Assembly (NCBI GenBank): GCA_025965125.1
Contig: JAOPXM010000115.1
Span: 1 to 43,880 of the forward strand
Direction of reading: 5' to 3'
From: Nocardioides sp.
Lineage (GTDB): Bacteria > Actinomycetota > Actinomycetes > Propionibacteriales > Nocardioidaceae
DNA: 43,880 nt
The position numbers were made by a program, and so were the translations under genes. The first letter of the stretch is position 1. Every line of letters begins with the position of its first letter. Positions 15,953 through 24,039 of the stretch are shown one piece after another. A model generated the notes under the pieces. It did no database searches, was not told the origin of the DNA, and saw only the letters and a list, made by a program, of their open reading frames with translations.

Positions 15953-16456
15953 ATGACTCCAGCCGAGCTGCTGATCGAGAGCTTTCAACGCGTGGTGGAG
16001 AGCGGTACGTCGGTGGTCGACGACCTCACCGACGAGCAGCTCGCCCACCGGCCCGGACCCGACGCGAACTCCATCGCCTGGCTGGTCTGGCACCTGACCC
16101 GCGTCCAGGACGACCATGTCGCCGACGTGTCGGGTCTCGAACAGGTGTGGACGGCGCAGGACTTCGTACGCCGCTTCGGCCTCCCGTTCGCCGCGGAGGA
16201 CACCGGTTACGGGCACAGCAGCGACGAGGTCGGCCGGCTCCGCGCATCCGCCGAGCTGCTCGCGGCGTACCTCACCGCCGTCCACGAGCAGACCGTCGAC
16301 TACCTCCGGGATCTCCAGGACGGCGACCTCGATCGCATCGTCGACAAGCGCTGGGATCCTCCGGTCACGCTGGGAGTCCGGCTCGTCAGCGTCGTGAACG
16401 ACGACACCCAGCACGTCGGCCAGGCGGCGTACGCCCGAGGCCTGCTGCCGGACTGA
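15953..16456 (+). CDS. DinB/DUF664 family metal-binding protein
   Basis: 167-residue four-helix-bundle protein of the DinB superfamily, which includes mycothiol- and bacillithiol-dependent transferases. The His residues in AWLVWHLTRVQDDHVAD (about 43-59) and in DDTQHVGQAAYARG near residue 150 are the expected metal triad. Thiol-transfer activity is possible but not shown. ATG 15953 is preceded by TACCTT 7 bases upstream and no ribosome site, suggesting a leaderless transcript. It diverges from the F420 oxidoreductase across 54 bases. Confidence 0.87.
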   Translation: MTPAELLIESFQRVVESGTSVVDDLTDEQLAHRPGPDANSIAWLVWHLTRVQDDHVADVSGLEQVWTAQDFVRRFGLPFAAEDTGYGHSSDEVGRLRASAELLAAYLTAVHEQTVDYLRDLQDGDLDRIVDKRWDPPVTLGVRLVSVVNDDTQHVGQAAYARGLLPD

Positions 16457-16463
16457 CGCCCTT

Positions 16464-16481
16464 CCTCAACCATGGTCGAGG
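16464..16481. repeat. Near-palindrome between convergent genes
   Basis: Arms CCTC and GAGG flank the palindrome ACCATGGT with one mismatched pair (A16468 and C16477), filling the 25-base gap between the DinB and SDR stop codons. Possible bidirectional terminator; the stem is short and lacks a T-tract. Confidence 0.35.
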
Positions 16482-18011
16482 TCACCAGGGGCTGGGTTCG
16501 TAGTCCTTGAGGAAGTGACCGTGCAGGTCTTCACCGGCCTCGCCACGCACGATCGGGTCGTAGACGCGGGCGGCGCCGTCGACCAGGTCCAGGGGGGCGT
16601 GCCAGCCCTCAGCCGCGATCCGCAGCTTCTCCTGGTGCGGACGCTCATCGGTGATCCAGCCGGTGTCGACGGCGTTCATCAGGATCCTGTCGGCCTCGAA
16701 CATCTCGCCCGCGCTGGTGCGGGTGAGCATGTTGAGCGCGGCCTTGGCCATGTTCGTGTGCGGGTGGCCGGGGCCCTTGTAGGTGCGGGAGAACTGACCC
16801 TCCATCGCCGACACGTTGACGACGTGGGCGCGCCGGGCGCCGCCCACCTCGACGGCCGCCCGCATCGCCGGACGCAGCCGGGAGATCAGCACGAACGGTG
16901 CCACCGAGTTGCAGAGCTGCACCTCGAGGAGCTCGAGCGGGTCGACCTCGTCGACGGTCTGCGTCCACGAGTTCGTGGTCTGCAGGTCGGGTAGCAGGCC
17001 GCCGGCGTCGACCGCCGTTCCGGCCAGGTGGGCTTCCAGGCTGGCGCTGCCAGCACTCAGAGCGAGCGCGGTCATCGAGGCCGCGGTCCGGGCGGCCAGC
17101 GCATGCTCGACCGGCTCCCCCTCGTGGTGGGCGACGGCGTGCTCGGTCAGCGTCCCGGCGATCGCCGCCGGGTGCGCTTCGCTGATCCGGTCGAACGTCA
17201 CCAGCTCCGGCAGCTCGATGCCAGCGGGCAGCGGAGCCGACTCGAGCTCGACCAGCTGGCTGTAGGCGCCGGGTGAGCGACGGACCGTCTGGGCCGCGTT
17301 GTTGATCAGGATATCGAGCGGCCCGGCCGCGGCGACCTCGTCGGCCAGACCGACCACCTGGGTCGGGTCGCGCAGGTCGATGCCAACGATCTTCAGTCGG
17401 TGGATCCAGTCGCCGCTGTCGTCGAGCGCGACGAAGCGGCGCACGGCGTCGTGCGGGAAGCGCGTCGTGATCGTGGTGTGGGCGCCGTCGCGGAGCAACC
17501 GCAGGGCGATGTACATGCCGATCTTGGCGCGGCCCCCGGTCAGCAGGGCGCGACGTCCTGTCAGGTCGGTGCCCTGGTCCCGCTTGGTGTGCGAGCGGGC
17601 CGCACAGGTCGGGCAGAGCCAGTGGTAGAACGCGTCGACCAGCGTGTAGTCGTTCTTGCAGATGTAGCAGCCACGCGGGTTGATCAGCTCTCCTGCGAAG
17701 GCGCCCGGGGCGGTGGAGACGAGCGGGATGCCGAGGGTCTCGTCGTCGATACGCATCGGAGATCCGGTCGCGGTCGCCTCCGTCACCGCCCGGTCGGCCG
17801 CGAGCTCGGCCTCGCGCTTGCGGGTACGCCGCTCCTGCTTGAGAGCCTTGTACATGTGCGACGCCGCGTGCTTGATGGTGCGGATGTCGGGATGGTCGTC
17901 GGGCAGGTGGTGCAGCTGCTGCAGGACCCGGACCGCGGTCGCCAGCTCCCCGGGGTCGACCCCGGCCGCCTGGGCGAGTGCCGGGTCGAGGGGGTCTCCG
18001 TTCGAAGTCAC
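16482..18011 (-). CDS. SDR-fold oxidoreductase with N-terminal zinc ribbon
   Basis: 509 residues, about twice a classical SDR. Residues 1-80 are helical and charged; a zinc-ribbon-like pattern follows with Cys115-x2-Cys118 and Cys133-x2-Cys136. The Rossmann domain begins at TGRRALLTGGRAKIGMYIA (151-169), with LDILINNAAQ at 232-241. Between about 245 and 360 lies a large insert. In the active-site region (NVSAMEG, Ser401; then HPHTNMAKAALN) Lys423 is kept but the position of the catalytic Tyr in YxxxK is Thr419. Cofactor NAD(P) is inferred. GTG 18011 has TACGCT 6 bases upstream, hence a probable leaderless mRNA. Substrate unknown. Confidence 0.85.
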   Translation of the reverse strand: MTSNGDPLDPALAQAAGVDPGELATAVRVLQQLHHLPDDHPDIRTIKHAASHMYKALKQERRTRKREAELAADRAVTEATATGSPMRIDDETLGIPLVSTAPGAFAGELINPRGCYICKNDYTLVDAFYHWLCPTCAARSHTKRDQGTDLTGRRALLTGGRAKIGMYIALRLLRDGAHTTITTRFPHDAVRRFVALDDSGDWIHRLKIVGIDLRDPTQVVGLADEVAAAGPLDILINNAAQTVRRSPGAYSQLVELESAPLPAGIELPELVTFDRISEAHPAAIAGTLTEHAVAHHEGEPVEHALAARTAASMTALALSAGSASLEAHLAGTAVDAGGLLPDLQTTNSWTQTVDEVDPLELLEVQLCNSVAPFVLISRLRPAMRAAVEVGGARRAHVVNVSAMEGQFSRTYKGPGHPHTNMAKAALNMLTRTSAGEMFEADRILMNAVDTGWITDERPHQEKLRIAAEGWHAPLDLVDGAARVYDPIVRGEAGEDLHGHFLKDYEPSPW

Positions 18012-18038
18012 CGGAAGAGCGTAGGCGGGACTGGTGCC

Positions 18039-19322
18039 TCAGGCCTCTTCGACGGCAGGCCGCGTGATCCGGTACCGGACGAAGGACGGTACGGCGACGG
18101 CCGCAACGACCGTGCCGACCACGACGAGGACACCGCCACCGGCAGCGGCCGCTGCCGTGCCGACGGCGGCCGCGCTGGCTCCGTGCACGACGTCCGCGAT
18201 CCGGGGGCCGCCGGCCACCACGACGATGAAGACGCCCTGGAGCCGACCTCGTACGGAGTCGGTGGCCGCCGTCATCAGCATGCTGTTGCGGAACGCCGAC
18301 GAGGCCATGTCGGCGGCGCCGCCGAGCACCAGCATGACGAGCGCGACGATGAGCATCGGCGTTCGCCACCGGTCTGCCAGCCCTACCGCGAGGCCGAAGC
18401 CGACCATGCACACGCCCCACAGGAGGATGCAGGCGATGACCGCGCGTCCCTGCAGGTCGACCCTCGAGACCCAGCCCGAGAAGATGCCGCCGAGCACCGC
18501 ACCTGCCGGGATCGCGGCGAAGAGCAGCGCAAACACCAGACCTCCCTCTCCGGGTCCGCCGAACCCGAGGTGGGCGATCTCGGGGAACAGCGCGCGCGGC
18601 ATTCCGAACACCATCGCGATGAGGTCGACGACGAACGACATCATCAGGACCGGGTGGCCACGGAGATAGGACAGTCCCTCGATCACCGACCGCAGACCGG
18701 GCGTCCCCTTGGCGGCGTCGTCCACCGGGAGCCTGGGCAGCCGGACCACGGCTGACAGCGTGGCGAAGAGCGTGAAGGTGTCGATGAGGTAGAGCCACTG
18801 GAAGCCGAGCACCGGGATCAACACCCCGGCCACGAGCGGACCGCCGATCGCGCCGGCCTGGACGATCGTCATGTTCAGCGAGTTCGCGGCGGGCAGCAGC
18901 TCCAGGGGCATGATCTTCGGCAGCACGGCGCTGCGCGTCGGCTGGTTGACCGCGAAGAACGCCTGCTGCACCGAGAACAGCCCGAGCAGCAGCCAGACGT
19001 TGCCCGAACCGGCCGCCGCCTGCAGCCAGAACAGCGCGCTCGTGACGATCAGGCCGGTTGTCGAGACGATGAGCAGGGTGCGCCGGTCGAAGACGTCTGC
19101 GAGCGCGCCGCCCCACAGCCCGAAGACCACGAGCGGGACGAGGCCGAACAGCCCGGTCAGACCGACGTACGCCGACGACCCCGTCTCGGCGTAGATCTGG
19201 GCAGGTACGGCGACCACGGTCAGCTGGGCGCCGACCACCGTGACGATGTTGGCCAGCCAGAGACGGCGGAAGTGCTCGTTGCGCAGGGGTCGGGTGTCGG
19301 CGACAAGCCCCCGGATGTGCAC
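18039..19322 (-). CDS. MFS transporter (EntS/MFS_3-like exporter)
   Basis: 427 residues, twelve predicted helices. The first cytoplasmic loop motif [17 protein letters not shown] (about 71-87) is the major-facilitator motif A variant seen in enterobactin-exporter-like MFS_3 proteins; [14 protein letters not shown] near residue 125 is also typical of that family. Function is probably small-molecule export; the substrate is unknown. GTG 19322 lies 6 bases after TAGGTT (minus strand, 19334-19329), so a leaderless mRNA is expected. It ends 27 bases upstream of the SDR gene start on the same strand, so the two may share a transcript. Confidence 0.9.
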   Translation of the reverse strand: MHIRGLVADTRPLRNEHFRRLWLANIVTVVGAQLTVVAVPAQIYAETGSSAYVGLTGLFGLVPLVVFGLWGGALADVFDRRTLLIVSTTGLIVTSALFWLQAAAGSGNVWLLLGLFSVQQAFFAVNQPTRSAVLPKIMPLELLPAANSLNMTIVQAGAIGGPLVAGVLIPVLGFQWLYLIDTFTLFATLSAVVRLPRLPVDDAAKGTPGLRSVIEGLSYLRGHPVLMMSFVVDLIAMVFGMPRALFPEIAHLGFGGPGEGGLVFALLFAAIPAGAVLGGIFSGWVSRVDLQGRAVIACILLWGVCMVGFGLAVGLADRWRTPMLIVALVMLVLGGAADMASSAFRNSMLMTAATDSVRGRLQGVFIVVVAGGPRIADVVHGASAAAVGTAAAAAGGGVLVVVGTVVAAVAVPSFVRYRITRPAVEEA

Positions 19323-19379
19323 ATCGGGAACCTACGCCGGGCACCGATGACTTCCACCACTGAGGTCGGTCGAAGCATC

Positions 19380-19676
19380 ATGACCAATGTGAAGCCGGCG
19401 GCCGGTCCCCTCGACGTGACGTTCGAGGCCGAGCTGCGGCTGAGCCCGGCCAAGGGCGGCTGGACCTATGTCGTGTGGCCGGAGTCGGCGGCGTTCTTCG
19501 GGACCCGCGGTCTGGTGAAGATCCGTGGGACCGTGGACGGCAAGCCTTTCCAGAGCTCCTTCATGGCGCTGGGGGACGGCAACCACAAGCTGCCGATGAG
19601 GAATGCACTGCGCCTGGACATCGACAAGCAGGCCGGCAGCACCGTGCTGGTGCATCTCGAGGAGCGGCTTTCATGA
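19380..19676 (+). CDS. DUF1905 domain protein
   Basis: 98-residue small beta-rich protein. The core [20 protein letters not shown] and the segment [20 protein letters not shown] match DUF1905, a domain of unknown biochemical role often found alone or beside YdeI-like domains. It ends [13 protein letters not shown] at 19380 was chosen because the domain starts soon after; an in-frame ATG at 19347 adds eleven residues. It diverges from the MFS gene. No clear ribosome site. Confidence 0.8.
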   Translation: MTNVKPAAGPLDVTFEAELRLSPAKGGWTYVVWPESAAFFGTRGLVKIRGTVDGKPFQSSFMALGDGNHKLPMRNALRLDIDKQAGSTVLVHLEERLS

Positions 19677-19709
19677 GGCTCACCGACTCGTTCGCCGACT
19701 AGCTCGGCG

Positions 19710-19880
19710 GTGGTCGACCTAGAGTCGCTTCATACCCCCCTGCGCGCCCATCACCTCGTGATCGACGCGGCCGACCTCCCGGGCCTGGCTGCGTTCTGGT
19801 GCGCCCGAGACGCTGGTCGCATGACTACGTTGCATCACAACGTCGCAACGAACCCGCGCCGGAGATTGCCCGGGCCGTAG
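19710..19880 (+). pseudogene. Remnant of a VOC (glyoxalase-fold) family gene
   Basis: A GTG-started 56-codon frame reads LRAHHLVIDAADLPGLAAFW from about 19740, which is the usual opening of VOC/glyoxalase_6 proteins (HHxVIDAxDPxxLAxFW). After ...CARDAG the similarity stops and the frame ends within 20-odd codons of unrelated sequence (TAG 19878-19880). The rest of the roughly 120-residue domain is missing. The break falls about 100 bases before the ABC operon, so an insertion or deletion at this edge probably removed the remainder. Confidence 0.55.
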
Positions 19881-19919
19881 ACCTTACGGTGTTGTGTGCA
19901 GCGGACAGGAAGGCGTGAG

Positions 19920-20840
19920 GTGACGGCGGTCAGCGATGAGGGACTCGACATCGGCGAGCTCAGCCGACCCGGCGGGGTGGGCGTCCGGTGCCAAGGTGTC
20001 GTCCATCTCTACCGGACCTTCGAGGGACACGACGTCGTCGCGCTCCAGGGCGTCGACCTGGCCATCGAGCCCGGGGAACGGGTCGCATTCCTCGGCCCCA
20101 GTGGCTCCGGAAAGTCCACGCTCCTGACCCTCCTGGGAGGCATCCAGAAGCCGAGTGCCGGCCGGATCTTCCTGGGCGACGAGGAGATCTCCCGGATGGG
20201 CGAGCGCTACCTGGCCCGGATCCGGTCTCGCCGCGTGAGCACGATGCTCCAGGGTTCGGCGCGCAACCTGCTGTCCTACGCGACGGCGCGTCAGAACATC
20301 GCCTTCGCACGACTGGCGATGACGGGTCGTGATCGTCGCGACGCCGTCGTCGACGTGGACCTGCTCCGCCGGGTCGGCCTCGACAAGCAGCTGGACCAGG
20401 TGGTCTCGACGATGTCCGGTGGTCAGCGCCAACGCCTTGCGCTCGCCTGCGCGGTCTCGACCGGTCCCCAGCTCCTGCTCGCCGACGAGCCGACCAGCCA
20501 GCTCAGCCACGAGGATCGCGACCACGTCATCGAGCTCATCCACGACCTGGGCGACGACCTCGGCACCACGATCGTCGTCGTCACCCACCAGCCCGAGGTG
20601 GCCGCGACGTTCCCCCGCACGGTCACCATGAAGGGCGGCCGGGTGGGGCAGGAGGGGCGCGACGGCGCGGAGTACGTCGTGATCGGCGCCGAGGGCGTCG
20701 TACACCTGCCCAGCCACCTGTCGGAGCAGTGGCCGCAGGGCACGCTGGTCCGCATCGAGCCCGAGGACCGAGAGCGGCTCGTCGTGTCCAAGCCCGCGGC
20801 CACCAACCCTCTCGACGCCGTCGAGGGGGAGGTGACGTGA
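19920..20840 (+). CDS. ABC transporter ATP-binding protein 1
   Basis: 306-residue ATPase of the LolD/MacB type that partners FtsX-like permeases. Walker A GPSGSGKST near residue 59, Q-loop in MLQGSARNLL, signature MSGGQRQRLALA near 164, Walker B LLLADEPTSQ, and the switch His in VVVTHQP. The D-loop reads SQLS rather than SALD, a deviation at a residue that contacts the partner site. About 70 residues follow the ATPase core (ending in DAVEGEVT), longer than the family norm. GTG 19920 has AGGAAGG with a 6-base spacer and overrides the in-frame GTG at 19896. First gene of a four-gene operon. Confidence 0.9.
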   Translation: MTAVSDEGLDIGELSRPGGVGVRCQGVVHLYRTFEGHDVVALQGVDLAIEPGERVAFLGPSGSGKSTLLTLLGGIQKPSAGRIFLGDEEISRMGERYLARIRSRRVSTMLQGSARNLLSYATARQNIAFARLAMTGRDRRDAVVDVDLLRRVGLDKQLDQVVSTMSGGQRQRLALACAVSTGPQLLLADEPTSQLSHEDRDHVIELIHDLGDDLGTTIVVVTHQPEVAATFPRTVTMKGGRVGQEGRDGAEYVVIGAEGVVHLPSHLSEQWPQGTLVRIEPEDRERLVVSKPAATNPLDAVEGEVT

Positions 20841-21757
20841 GCGGCGAGGACCACGTCGGCACCCTCTCCCTCTCCGGCATCCGCTACTCCGTCAACGGCG
20901 GCTCACGGACACTGCTCGAGGACATCGACCTGGAGTTCCGCGCGGGAGAGCTCACTGCCCTGTCCGGGCCCAGCGGGTCCGGCAAGACAACCCTTCTCTC
21001 GATCGCCGGTGGCCTCGTCGAGCCAACGACGGGCAGCACGTCGTACGACGGGAAGTCGATGTGGCAGGGCAGCGGCGACCCCAGACCCGAGGTCGCTTTC
21101 GTGTTGCAGGTCTACGGCCTCGTGCCGATCCTGTCCGCCCGCGAAAACGTCTCGGTGGCGCTGCGGGCGCGCGGGGTCCGGCCCGCCGAGGCCGACGAAC
21201 GGGCCGAGGCCGCGCTGGCGAGGTTCCACATCGCCGACCTCGGCGACCGTCAGGTCGAGGAGCTCTCGGGTGGCCAGATGCAACGGGTCGCCTGTGCTCG
21301 CGGGCTCGTTGTCGACTCGGGCGTGCTCCTCGCTGACGAGCCGACCTCCGAGCTGGACGAGGGCAACCGCAGCCTGGTCCTGGCCGAGCTCCGCAAGGAG
21401 GCCGCCCGCGGTGCCGTCGTAGTGGTCGCCACGCACGATCCCGCGGTCGTCGATGCCTGCGATCGGCACTACGTCCTCGACGAGGGCCGGTTGACCGATC
21501 ACGTCGCACCCGTCGACATGTCGCACTTCGCCCACCCCGAGCGACGGCTGGTCGAGGAGGCTGTCCCCCCGCGCTTCCACGAGACCCCGGCCCCCGCTCC
21601 CGCACCGGTCTCGAGGGGGCCGGAGCCGAGGGAGCGCGACGACGCGGTCGAAAGGACGCCATACGTCGGCCGCCGGATCCGCGCCGACGCGGAGGCGGCC
21701 GCGGACGAGGACCGGGACGCCGCGTTCCGGCGGCCCACCGGCGACGGGGGCCCATGA
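20837..21757 (+). CDS. ABC transporter ATP-binding protein 2
   Basis: 306 residues, likewise LolD/MacB-like. Walker A GPSGSGKTT near residue 42, signature LSGGQMQRVACARG near 145, Walker B VLLADEPTSELD with a normal D-loop, and switch His in VVATHDP. After the core (about residue 225) there is a long charged, Pro/Ala/Arg-rich tail of ~75 residues (PAPAPAPVSRGPEPRERDD and following), likely disordered. GTG start overlaps the previous stop by GTGA, with GGGGGAGG upstream. Probably forms a heterodimer with ATP-binding protein 1, since two different permeases follow. Confidence 0.9.
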   Translation: MSGEDHVGTLSLSGIRYSVNGGSRTLLEDIDLEFRAGELTALSGPSGSGKTTLLSIAGGLVEPTTGSTSYDGKSMWQGSGDPRPEVAFVLQVYGLVPILSARENVSVALRARGVRPAEADERAEAALARFHIADLGDRQVEELSGGQMQRVACARGLVVDSGVLLADEPTSELDEGNRSLVLAELRKEAARGAVVVVATHDPAVVDACDRHYVLDEGRLTDHVAPVDMSHFAHPERRLVEEAVPPRFHETPAPAPAPVSRGPEPRERDDAVERTPYVGRRIRADAEAAADEDRDAAFRRPTGDGGP

Positions 21758-24039
21758 TCCGCACCCTCCGGGGCGCCTGGTCCCGTCGAGGGACCCTGCT
21801 GCCCCTACTGCTCCTCACCCTGGTGGTCACGGCCGGAGCCGTCTGCGTCCTCGGGTTTGCTGGCGCGGCCGGGACGTCGCCGATGCTCGCCGTACCCCTG
21901 CTCCTGCTCGGCGCGATCGCGGTCCCCGCCACCGGCCGTGAGCTCGCGATCGCCCGACGTCGCGAGGTCGCCCTGGCCCGGCTTCGTGGACTCGAGGGCG
22001 GTTCCCTGTGGACGCTGCTCGCGGTCGAGCCGCTCCTGGTGCTCCTCGTCGGTGGGGCCCTGGGCATCGGCCTGGGTGCCGTGGGGAGCCGGCTGACCTC
22101 GGATCTCTGGGTCGAGGCACCGGCGTCGGGCGTGGGACCGGGCGCGGTGCTCGCCGGTCTCGCGATCGTGGCGGTGGGGCTGGTGGTGGTCCTGGCCGGC
22201 ATGGCCGGTGCATTGCGCGAACCACTCGCCGACCAGGTCAGCATCGCATCGCGTCCTCGCGCGGCATCGACGACGGCCACGTTCCTGAACGTGCTGCTGC
22301 TGGTGGCTGCCGTGGTCGCCGTCTACCGCAGCTCGGCCGGTGCGGGTGGCGACCCGGACTGGGTCGTGCTCGCCGGGCCGGCGCTCGTCGGACTCGCTGT
22401 CGGCCAGGTGGTCGTCTGGCTCGTGCGGATCCTGGCCAGGGTCGGCGTCGGCCGAACCACGAACCGGTCCCTGCCCGCCTTCCTCGCCGTCCGCCGTCTC
22501 GCCCGGGTCGCCGACGCCGCGACCGCGCTCCGAGTCCTGGTGGCGGCCGCGGTCGTGGCGGCGCTCGCAATCACCGGGGCGACCCAGGTCGACGAGTGGA
22601 CCGCCGACACCGCCCGACTGCGGGCGGGAGCCCCCCTCGTCGTCGACCTCGACGGCGACGCGATGTCCGCGTTGTCCCTGACCCGAGACCTCGACCCGGA
22701 CGGTCGGTGGCTGATGGCGGCCGTACTCGTCCCGGGCCAGGGCAGCCTGCCCGCCCGTCGGGCGTTCCTGGACACCGCTCGCTACGACGCCGTCGTGGGC
22801 GACTTCCTGTCGGGTACGCCGGCGGCCGGCGTCTCCCGCAGCATCGCCGACCTCGGCGGAGGTGACCCGGGCATCGCCACCGGGAACACCGCCAGCATCA
22901 CCGTGCGCGGGGTGAGCAGCCGGGTCTCCGGAGCAATCCGGCCGCGGATCGCGGTGGCCTACCGCAACCCCGCCGGACTCACCGACACTGTCGTGTTCCG
23001 CATGGACGTGGGCTTGGACGGCGCCGAGACCACAGCGACCCGTCCCCTGGAGAACTGTTCCGCGGGCTGCGTCGTCACCGGGCTGACCATGAGCGGGAGC
23101 ACCGACGCCCAGCGCCCCTGGATCCTCAGCGGTCTCGACTTCGGCGGCATCGACGCCCTGGCCGGCGACTGGCGCGCGGTGCCCACGACCCCGCCGGCGG
23201 GCGTGCGCCCCGTCGCGGTCATCTCGTCGGCCGAGGGGCTCCTCTTCCCGGCCACCGACGCCACCCTCCAGACATTCCCCGTCACCACCGGACCAGTCCT
23301 GCCGGTGCTGGCCACCGACACGGTCGACTGGGCCGGTGCGCCGCCCCAGGTCGACTCGCCCGGCGGGGACGAACGCCAGGCGCAGATCCTCGGCACCCTG
23401 CCGGCGCTGCCCCTGGTGGAGGCCGACGGGCTGTTGGCCGATCTGCCGCGCGCGGCGGCGGGTGCGCCGCCGACCGTCCCCGCGGCCGAGGTCATGGTGC
23501 TCGCTCGCAGCGACACTCCCCCTGACGTGCTGACGAAGTTGGTCGCGGCAGCCGGGCACGGGATCCGCACCGTTGCCGACGTCAGGTCCACGACCGCGAA
23601 TCAGACGGGCGCCGTACAGGCTCGGGTCTACACGCTGCTGGCCGGGTTCTGCCTCTTGGTCGCACTGCTGGTGCTGGGGGCGTCGGTGGCCAGGCAACGA
23701 TCCGCCTGGCTGCTCGACGTCGCCGCGCTGAGGGTCCTGGGCGTCCGCCCTTCCCAGCTCCGCAGGGCCGGCCTGACCGAGGTGTTCGTGCTGACCCTCG
23801 TCGGGGTCGCGGCGACCGCCGCCGGCTCCGTGGTCGCGGTGCGCCTGCTGCTCGCGCACCTCGACCTGGTCGCCGTGCCGGAGCACGCCATACCCCTGCA
23901 GACGTACGTCGCGGTGCTCCCGATCGCGGTGGCCGCTGGGGCGGTGGCCGCGGTCGTGGTGCTTGTCAGCGGGCGGGGTCGCGGCATCCAGCTCGCCCGA
24001 AGCGCACCCGCGATCCTCCGCGAGGAGGCCGCCCCGTGA
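21754..24039 (+). CDS. FtsX-like ABC permease 1
   Basis: 761-residue integral membrane protein. About seven hydrophobic helices lie in residues 15-280, then a large segment of ~340 residues expected outside the membrane (about 285-620), then three helices that form an FtsX domain (VYTLLAGFCLLVALLVLGAS, EVFVLTLVGVAATAAG, YVAVLPIAVAAGAVA). The exposed segment contains LDPDGRWLMAA at 313-323 and a Cys435-x3-Cys439 pair, both also found in permease 2. ATG start overlaps the preceding stop (ATGA). Role in lipoprotein, lipid or peptide handling is inferred from the ABC class only. Confidence 0.85.
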   Translation: MIRTLRGAWSRRGTLLPLLLLTLVVTAGAVCVLGFAGAAGTSPMLAVPLLLLGAIAVPATGRELAIARRREVALARLRGLEGGSLWTLLAVEPLLVLLVGGALGIGLGAVGSRLTSDLWVEAPASGVGPGAVLAGLAIVAVGLVVVLAGMAGALREPLADQVSIASRPRAASTTATFLNVLLLVAAVVAVYRSSAGAGGDPDWVVLAGPALVGLAVGQVVVWLVRILARVGVGRTTNRSLPAFLAVRRLARVADAATALRVLVAAAVVAALAITGATQVDEWTADTARLRAGAPLVVDLDGDAMSALSLTRDLDPDGRWLMAAVLVPGQGSLPARRAFLDTARYDAVVGDFLSGTPAAGVSRSIADLGGGDPGIATGNTASITVRGVSSRVSGAIRPRIAVAYRNPAGLTDTVVFRMDVGLDGAETTATRPLENCSAGCVVTGLTMSGSTDAQRPWILSGLDFGGIDALAGDWRAVPTTPPAGVRPVAVISSAEGLLFPATDATLQTFPVTTGPVLPVLATDTVDWAGAPPQVDSPGGDERQAQILGTLPALPLVEADGLLADLPRAAAGAPPTVPAAEVMVLARSDTPPDVLTKLVAAAGHGIRTVADVRSTTANQTGAVQARVYTLLAGFCLLVALLVLGASVARQRSAWLLDVAALRVLGVRPSQLRRAGLTEVFVLTLVGVAATAAGSVVAVRLLLAHLDLVAVPEHAIPLQTYVAVLPIAVAAGAVAAVVVLVSGRGRGIQLARSAPAILREEAAP

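Noticed and set aside
16645-19344. 899-residue open frame on the minus strand across the SDR and MFS genes
   Set aside because: Arg/Pro/Gly-rich shadow frame; both genes in the other frame have clear domains.
21805-23886. 693-residue open frame on the minus strand opposite permease 1
   Set aside because: Gly/Arg/Asp/His-rich shadow, no homology; the sense frame is a clear FtsX-like permease.
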